10,760 nt of DNA from Clostridia bacterium (lineage in GTDB: Bacteria > Bacillota_A > Clostridia > Christensenellales > Aristaeellaceae), in assembly GCA_009783365.1 (NCBI GenBank), contig WRHG01000053.1:1-10760 (forward strand), written 5' to 3'. The stretch's first letter is position 1. Every line of letters starts with the position of its first letter. A program made the translations under genes and the position numbers. Below are positions 6,089 through 10,760 of the stretch, piece after piece. The notes under the pieces were generated by a model that saw nothing but the letters and a program-made list of their open reading frames with translations, ran no database searches and was not told the DNA's origin.

Positions 6089-6235
6089 ACCTTATAAAGA
6101 GTGGTTGAGGGACGGGCCCGATGAAACCCGCCAACCTGCGGCATCGCGAGGTGGCAAATCCCGCAGCGCGCATGTGCTGGCAGATAAGGTCCTTATAGCA
6201 AACCCTTACTCGCCCGTGATGCCACGGGCGTTTTT
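6089..6235 (+). promoter_or_regulatory. SAM-I (S-box) riboswitch with transcription-terminating expression platform
   Basis: The aptamer spans 6089-6190. P1 pairs ACCTTAT (6089-6095) with ATAAGGT (6184-6190). The conserved core is visible: AAAGAG, GAGGGA (6107-6112), GGGCCCGATGAAACCC (6114-6129) and CAACC, then a P3 arm closed by CTGCG/CGCAG containing GGTGGCAAATCC. SAM binding should stabilise P1 and allow the terminator at 6211-6235. A competing antiterminator can form between 6179-6189 and 6204-6214: TAAGG with CCTTA and GGC with GCC, separated by a G-U flanked by two A-C mismatches. It uses the P1 3' strand and the terminator 5' arm. High SAM therefore should switch metK off, a feedback loop on its own product. 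The motif is recognised with high certainty; the antiterminator is my pairing. Confidence 0.95.
6211..6235 (+). terminator. Intrinsic terminator of the SAM riboswitch
   Basis: A perfect 8-bp stem, CGCCCGTG (6211-6218) with CACGGGCG (6223-6230), a 4-nt ATGC loop and five T's (6231-6235). It precedes the metK Shine-Dalgarno by about 70 nt, so it is an attenuator rather than an end-of-gene terminator. Confidence 0.93.
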
Positions 6236-6322
6236 ATGGATCGGGACCCTTCTCAAAAACGCCCGCCGCTGCCAAAACACCCCAATCTACGAATGCTTGT
6301 CAAAGCAAAGGAGGAGCGCAAG

Positions 6323-7525
6323 ATGAGATCGGTTTTTACATCGGAATCCGTAACGGAAGGGCATCCGGATAAACTTTGCGACCAAGTTAGCGATGCGGTG
6401 CTTGACGCGATTCTGGCGGAGGATCCCACCGCCCGCGTAGCTTGTGAAACCTGTGTCACCACAGGACTTGTACAGGTGATGGGCGAAATTACCACCACAG
6501 CCTATGTGGCCATCGATGAAATCGCCCGGCAAGTGATCCGCGACATCGGATACACCAGCAGCCAGCTTTGCTTTGACGCCAACAGCTGCGCCGTTTTGGT
6601 CGCCGTGCATTCCCAGAGTCCGGACATCGCCATGGGGGTGGACCGGGCGCTGGAACACCGGCAGGGGCTGCCAATGGATAATGAAAACGGCGAAGCCTCC
6701 GAAGGGGGATGCGGGGGCGCGGGGGACCAGGGCATGATGTTTGGCTATGCCTGCAATGAAACGCCGGAGTTGATGCCTCTGCCCATTACACTGGCTCACC
6801 GGCTTACACGCCGTTTAGCCGGAGCCCGTAAAACCAGGGAAATCCCTTGGCTGCGGCCCGACGGTAAAAGCCAGGTCACCGTGGCGTATGAGGATGGAAA
6901 GCCCACCTATATAGACACCGTTGTAATCTCCGCCCAACACGATGAAAACGTGACTCCTGAAGAGATTGAACGGGCGATTCTCCGGCAGGTGATCCGGAAA
7001 GTGATACCGGAAAGCCTGTGGAACGAGCATACAAAAGTATATGTGAACCCCACCGGCCGTTTCGTACTGGGGGGACCCGCCGGAGATACGGGCCTGACCG
7101 GCCGGAAGATCGTCGTAGATACCTATGGCGGCTATGCCCGTCATGGAGGCGGAGCCTTCAGCGGGAAAGATCCCACCAAGGTAGACCGCTCCGCCAGCTA
7201 TGCGGCCCGTTACGTAGCCAAAAACATCGTGGCTGCAGGCCTAGCCGAACGGTGCGAGGTGGCTCTCGCTTATGCCATTGGCGTAGCCCAGCCGGTAAGT
7301 CTTCAGGTGGATACCTTCGGCACGGGCAGGCTGTCTGATGGCCGGCTGGGCGCTCAGGTGAAAAAGCATTTCGACCTGAGTCCGGACGGCATCATCCATA
7401 TGTTGGATCTACGCCGGCCCATCTACAAAAAAACCGCCGCCTACGGCCATTTTGGCCGGGAGGAGGCGGATTTTCCCTGGGAGAGAACAGACCGGGCAGA
7501 AACGCTAATAAAGCTGCTCCGCTGA
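6323..7525 (+). CDS. metK: S-adenosylmethionine synthetase (methionine adenosyltransferase)
   Basis: A 400-residue cytosolic enzyme that makes SAM from methionine and ATP, releasing phosphate and pyrophosphate. All hallmark elements are present: GHPDK (13-17, with H14 and D16), E42, [12 protein letters not shown] (132-143, D135), and the glycine-rich phosphate loop [16 protein letters not shown] (275-290, with K282, K286 and D288). Length matches the Bacillus enzyme and is longer than the E. coli one because of a Gly/Glu-rich stretch at about 113-131, ahead of GAGDQG. The ATG at 6323 is chosen for its AAAGGAGG (6307-6314) and the family N-terminus [16 protein letters not shown]. An upstream in-frame ATG at 6238 lies at the riboswitch terminator and has no Shine-Dalgarno. 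Expression is controlled by the SAM-I riboswitch directly upstream. SAM made here is also the methyl donor for RlmH. Confidence 0.97.
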   Translation: MRSVFTSESVTEGHPDKLCDQVSDAVLDAILAEDPTARVACETCVTTGLVQVMGEITTTAYVAIDEIARQVIRDIGYTSSQLCFDANSCAVLVAVHSQSPDIAMGVDRALEHRQGLPMDNENGEASEGGCGGAGDQGMMFGYACNETPELMPLPITLAHRLTRRLAGARKTREIPWLRPDGKSQVTVAYEDGKPTYIDTVVISAQHDENVTPEEIERAILRQVIRKVIPESLWNEHTKVYVNPTGRFVLGGPAGDTGLTGRKIVVDTYGGYARHGGGAFSGKDPTKVDRSASYAARYVAKNIVAAGLAERCEVALAYAIGVAQPVSLQVDTFGTGRLSDGRLGAQVKKHFDLSPDGIIHMLDLRRPIYKKTAAYGHFGREEADFPWERTDRAETLIKLLR

Positions 7526-7527
7526 CG

Positions 7528-7547
7528 GCCGGGGCAATGCCCTCGGC
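7528..7547. other. Hairpin between converging metK and zinc-ribbon gene
   Basis: GCCGGGG and CCCTCGGC pair over 7 bp (one G-U on the plus strand) around a 6-nt loop, filling almost the whole 23-bp gap between the two stop codons. There is no T tract on either side, so it is only a weak candidate for a two-way terminator or a 3'-end stabiliser. Confidence 0.3.
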
Positions 7548-7548
7548 A

Positions 7549-8526
7549 CTAAAGCGATATACCGCTCAGCATGGTCCCGCCCACCAGGGATGAGAAAATC
7601 ATCGTAAAAAGGATGGACAGACAAATACAAAGAATTCTGGGAAGAATCAGGGCGTTTTCAGGTTTGCCCACCACCCGGCTCATCAGGCTGCCCATAAATA
7701 CAAAGCTAACCACCATGCCAAGCATGGATAGGAACGGAAGAAGCACCGGATGAATCAATAAGCCGAGCAAGGCCAGCAACGCCGCCGCCACAGTGGGCAA
7801 AGTCGTAATGGTGAAGCAAGCGCATAACAGCTCCCAGGAAAAGCGCGCCTTGGATACCGCGCAAAGATAAATCAGCATCACCGCCAGGGGAACCGCCATG
7901 GCGAACAGCTGGCAAAGGACCGCCGTCCCGCCGATGGACGCGCTGAGCCTTCCAATCACAGGCATAGCGCTTTCCAGGTATGCCGCGCCAACGGGCAGGC
8001 CGTAGCCTCCCATTCCTGAGGATACTGCGGAAAGCATGCCGATGCCCAGGCCCGTCAGGATGCTGTTTGCCAGTATCATACAGCACAAAAAGGTAAGCAG
8101 CAGGGCAAGCCCCGCCACCAGCGGCGCCGTATAGAAGTCCTTACGCTCCATCATGCCCTGAAGAACAGCTCCTGGATCCCGGAAGCTATCCCAGAGCATG
8201 GCTGGGATTTTCCGCACCGCGTTCAGGAAAGCGCCGGAGTCTTTCCTCCGGGCCTGAGATTGATAGTAGCCGCCGTATTCCTGCGGATATGGCTGTGACT
8301 GGGGGTTGTACTGGGCGTAGTTTTGTTGATAGCCGGTTGGATAGCCCTGTTCTTGGCCGGGCTGGCCATAACCCTGCGCTCCTCCATATCCCTGCACAGG
8401 AGGAACGGGAACGCCCTGGGCCTGATGACCATAGGCCATATGACCGACAGTCCCAATGGGCGCGTTGCATACATTGCAAAACTGAGCGCCCTGTGGAAGA
8501 AGGTTTCCGCATCGAGGGCAATTCAT
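7549..8526 (-). CDS. Zinc-ribbon, Tyr/Gln-rich linker, multi-pass membrane protein (YIP1-like)
   Basis: A 325-residue protein in three parts. Residues 3-20 are a zinc ribbon (C3-x2-C6 and C17-x2-C20), as in many Bacillota proteins starting MxCPxCG. Residues about 30-92 form a low-complexity linker rich in Tyr, Gln, Gly and Pro, with 11 tyrosines and almost no charge. The rest holds about five membrane helices (near 135-160, 200-222, 236-257, 261-283 and 293-317), a layout like YIP1-domain proteins. The ribbon and linker are probably cytoplasmic. No enzyme motif is seen, and function is unknown. ATG 8524-8526 is preferred to the ATG six bases upstream, since AAAGGAG is 8 nt from the former but only 2 nt from the latter. 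It has its own promoter and converges on metK. Confidence 0.7.
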   Translation of the reverse strand: MNCPRCGNLLPQGAQFCNVCNAPIGTVGHMAYGHQAQGVPVPPVQGYGGAQGYGQPGQEQGYPTGYQQNYAQYNPQSQPYPQEYGGYYQSQARRKDSGAFLNAVRKIPAMLWDSFRDPGAVLQGMMERKDFYTAPLVAGLALLLTFLCCMILANSILTGLGIGMLSAVSSGMGGYGLPVGAAYLESAMPVIGRLSASIGGTAVLCQLFAMAVPLAVMLIYLCAVSKARFSWELLCACFTITTLPTVAAALLALLGLLIHPVLLPFLSMLGMVVSFVFMGSLMSRVVGKPENALILPRILCICLSILFTMIFSSLVGGTMLSGISL

Positions 8527-8556
8527 AGGCATGGCTCCTTTATTGCTGGTAACACA

Positions 8557-8585
8557 ATGATATCACGGCGGCATTGACCCGTCAA
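8557..8585 (-). promoter_or_regulatory. Promoter of the zinc-ribbon membrane protein gene
   Basis: On the minus strand, TTGACG (8585-8580), a 17-bp spacer and TATCAT (8562-8557) each match consensus at five of six positions. The -35 contains the TGA stop of the upstream membrane-protein gene. The -35 is also the left arm of a 12-bp palindrome, TTGACGGGTCAA (8574-8585), which could be an operator. Initiation is expected near 8550. Confidence 0.7.
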
Positions 8586-10760
8586 GACAAGCCGGAACGC
8601 CAAACCGACCGGATGGCGTCGGCCAAGCCAGCGTCCAGAATATAGAGACGCATATACTCATCCTGTAAAATCTGTTCCCGGGGCAGTGCGCTCAGTGCTT
8701 CATGGAGGGCGGAAGCCGCGTAGTACCGCTCGTCCCAAAACTCCGGCTCCGTGGCAAGCATGGCCACGTTCATCTCCCGCAGGGCGGAGGGAACCTCTTT
8801 CGCCTGCAGGTTCATCAGCGGCACAATGGGGTTGGACGTAAGCACATAGCCTCTTGCCCGCAAAGGATACTGATACCCTGTCCGAGTAATGAGAATCTTC
8901 TGATCCGCCGGCACAAGGCGGCCAGCCAGCATCAGCAAGCCGTAACGTTCCAAAAAACCATTGTCCAGCAAAGCGCTCTTGTCCTCCATCACGTTCCGGC
9001 TATAGCGATAGAAGCTGTTGCTGTATCCGGTCTGATCCACGCCTTGAAAAAAAGCGAGCACGCACAATCCGGCGCAAAGCCAGGCCGGAAATTCTCGCCA
9101 ACCCCTTCCTTGTAAAAGCCTGCGGGCCGCGGGCCGCGGCGAACGCCGCGTACGCAGTCTGTCCGCCTTCAAATGGAACCATGCGCAAAAAATGGGCCAG
9201 GATTCTTCCAGCGCGGCCAGGGCCGCGGGAATCATGGCTCCGGCAAACACGAACCATTGAAGGGTATACCGTTGCAGGGCGATAAACGCGCCGGAAAAGC
9301 TGTATAAACCGCTATCCAGCAATCCGGTCATGGGGGCCAGGGTACATAGGGTCAACAGGGACGCGAAGCAAAGATTTCCCGCAATCCGCTGTCCATTCTC
9401 GCTTCCCGGGTGTTTCAGGGTGCCGTTTGGCTGCGGGACACGGGTTTTGGAGCGTCTGCGCCATACCAGATAGATCAGTGCCGCCAGCAGCCCCGCCACG
9501 GCCAGCCTCATCCCCCACAGCCCAATGGGGGTGGCATAGGCCATCACGATATCGTACTTTGCCTGCCAGAAATTCAACTGCGTGGTGGTCTCCTCCAGCT
9601 TGTATTCTCCGGCCATGTATAAGTTGTACCAGGGGGCGGCGGTGTAGGTGGTCATTAACCGCCAGGGGGACATTTCGCCCCACTTTGCGAAACACCATAA
9701 ATTTCCGGCAAAAGCGGCAAGGGTACCCAACCCGCCGGAAAAGGCGATACCCACAGCGGCCCGCAGCTCGCGTCCGGCCCGTTTTTTCCCGCCGGACAGC
9801 GCATCATACCAGCGGGTCAGCGCCCAAGCCGCCACCAAGAAGGGCAGTACCACAAAGCAGACCACATGCGTGCTCATCACGGTGAAGCAGACCGCAAACG
9901 CGGCCAACAGCTTAAGGACATACGTCTTCCATCCGCCCGGGCGCAGGGGTTGAAGTCCCGCAAAATACAACGCGGCCAGAAGCAGGGCCAGAATCCGCCA
10001 AGTATCCCTCGGCGCGGCCTGGACGGAGAAGAATAGGTTGGGCGCCAAATTGAGCAACAACGCTCCCAGCAAAACCCAACGCTTCCTTTCCCGGCAGAGG
10101 ACCGCCAGCAGGGATGCAAAGGCAGCGGCCATGGCAAAGGATAGCAGTCCCAGGCCAAAAAGCAAGGGCTTATCATAGGGATATCCATAATCGGCGGGAG
10201 TGTGCATGAGGCAGTAAGCCATATAGACTTCCAGAGACGGAAAATGGCTGTTGCCACGGAAAAAGCCATCCCGCTCATCCTTTTCCAGCAGCTTTCCAAA
10301 ATCCCGATCCTCACAATAGCGCTGAGCCAACGCCATATACTCGCCGGAATCCCCTGGGTTGGCGGCATTCATGCTGCCGCACAACCGCACGCAAACGGGA
10401 AGGAGAAGCAACGCCATCGCCAGGGTAAAACAAAGGGAGATTAGAGCCGGTTTATCAAAGGTACAAAGCCTGCGAATCAAGGCCCATCCTCTGGCCGGCA
10501 AAGACCGCAAGGCCTTCCGCCGCCGCCATAGAACACCCAGCAGGTATGCCCCGGCCAGGACGGGCGGACCGCCGATGTACAGAAGACGCGGAGCATGGGG
10601 CCATAGAACGGCCAGCGCCAGCGTCCAGAGATACTGAGCCATTGGTGTACAAGCCGCGCCGGTGAAAAAGCAAGCGATCCGGCTGCGCTTCCGCCACCAG
10701 CCGTGAACGGCAAATAACGTTCCCAAGGCGAGGGCTTGCATCACAAAACTCAATAAAAAT
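8582..10760 (-). CDS. Large multi-pass membrane protein, putative GT-C-type glycosyltransferase (5' end probably outside)
   Basis: The frame is open to the right edge. Possible starts inside are a TTG at 10753 (723 residues) and an ATG at 10741, but neither has a Shine-Dalgarno, so the true start is probably beyond the window. Numbering from the TTG, there are about a dozen hydrophobic helices up to roughly residue 590, then a C-terminal domain of about 130 residues, probably extracytoplasmic. The first large outer loop holds GDSGEYMALAQRY (134-146) and NSHFPSLEVYMAY (168-180). An acidic residue in that loop and an H-x-P-containing segment before the next helix resemble GT-C transferases using lipid-linked sugars, but the match is weaker than in the gene at the left edge. 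Arg-rich cytoplasmic loops fit the inside-positive rule. Possible roles are wall-polymer or protein glycosylation. A general polytopic membrane protein remains possible. Confidence 0.6.
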   Translation of the reverse strand, partial: FLLSFVMQALALGTLFAVHGWWRKRSRIACFFTGAACTPMAQYLWTLALAVLWPHAPRLLYIGGPPVLAGAYLLGVLWRRRKALRSLPARGWALIRRLCTFDKPALISLCFTLAMALLLLPVCVRLCGSMNAANPGDSGEYMALAQRYCEDRDFGKLLEKDERDGFFRGNSHFPSLEVYMAYCLMHTPADYGYPYDKPLLFGLGLLSFAMAAAFASLLAVLCRERKRWVLLGALLLNLAPNLFFSVQAAPRDTWRILALLLAALYFAGLQPLRPGGWKTYVLKLLAAFAVCFTVMSTHVVCFVVLPFLVAAWALTRWYDALSGGKKRAGRELRAAVGIAFSGGLGTLAAFAGNLWCFAKWGEMSPWRLMTTYTAAPWYNLYMAGEYKLEETTTQLNFWQAKYDIVMAYATPIGLWGMRLAVAGLLAALIYLVWRRRSKTRVPQPNGTLKHPGSENGQRIAGNLCFASLLTLCTLAPMTGLLDSGLYSFSGAFIALQRYTLQWFVFAGAMIPAALAALEESWPIFCAWFHLKADRLRTRRSPRPAARRLLQGRGWREFPAWLCAGLCVLAFFQGVDQTGYSNSFYRYSRNVMEDKSALLDNGFLERYGLLMLAGRLVPADQKILITRTGYQYPLRARGYVLTSNPIVPLMNLQAKEVPSALREMNVAMLATEPEFWDERYYAASALHEALSALPREQILQDEYMRLYILDAGLADAIRSVWRSGLS

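Noticed and set aside
6236..6322. N-terminal extension of MetK by 29 residues
   Set aside because: The upstream ATG follows directly on the terminator T tract without a Shine-Dalgarno, while the internal ATG at 6323 has an ideal one and the family N-terminus.

Overview
The window looks like a chromosomal housekeeping region of a moderately GC-rich Bacillota, most likely a member of the Clostridia. The evidence is near-consensus sigma-A-type promoters, strong Shine-Dalgarno sites, an S-box (SAM-I) riboswitch ahead of metK, the walJ–rlmH gene pair, and an EFR1-type flavodoxin/ferredoxin protein common in anaerobes. I see no transposase, phage gene, tRNA, rRNA or CRISPR array. The finer taxonomic placement is inference.

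Layout. At the left edge, three minus-strand genes probably form one transcript: class II fructose-bisphosphate aldolase (2500-1571), an EFR1-family flavodoxin/ferredoxin protein (1507-728), and the first 237 codons of a GT-C-like membrane glycosyltransferase that runs off the window (713-1). Divergent from the aldolase, with its own consensus promoter, is a lone RnfG-like FMN-binding lipid-anchored or membrane-tethered protein (2695-3318, +). It converges on a second minus-strand operon: walJ/yycJ metallo-hydrolase (5936-5136), rlmH (5019-4540) and a secreted beta-propeller-like protein (4478-3339).

The 5937-6322 interval has no gene but is dense in control signals. It holds a palindromic leader and extended -10 promoter for walJ (minus), then the metK promoter, a full SAM-I aptamer, a predicted antiterminator and an intrinsic terminator (plus). 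metK (6323-7525, +) converges on a zinc-ribbon/tyrosine-rich-linker/multi-pass membrane protein (8526-7549, -). That gene has its own promoter, whose -35 overlaps the stop codon of the last gene, a very large multi-pass membrane protein with GT-C-like features (minus, 8582 to the right edge, 5' end probably outside).

Functionally the window mixes central metabolism (aldolase, SAM synthetase), ribosome maturation (RlmH), cell-envelope functions (WalJ, two putative polyprenyl-sugar-dependent glycosyltransferases, a secreted propeller) and small redox proteins (EFR1, RnfG-like). No clearly new multi-gene system is visible. The most unusual local signal is the rlmH start region, where a strong Shine-Dalgarno is separated from the start codon by a perfect GC-rich hairpin whose looping-out would restore normal spacing.
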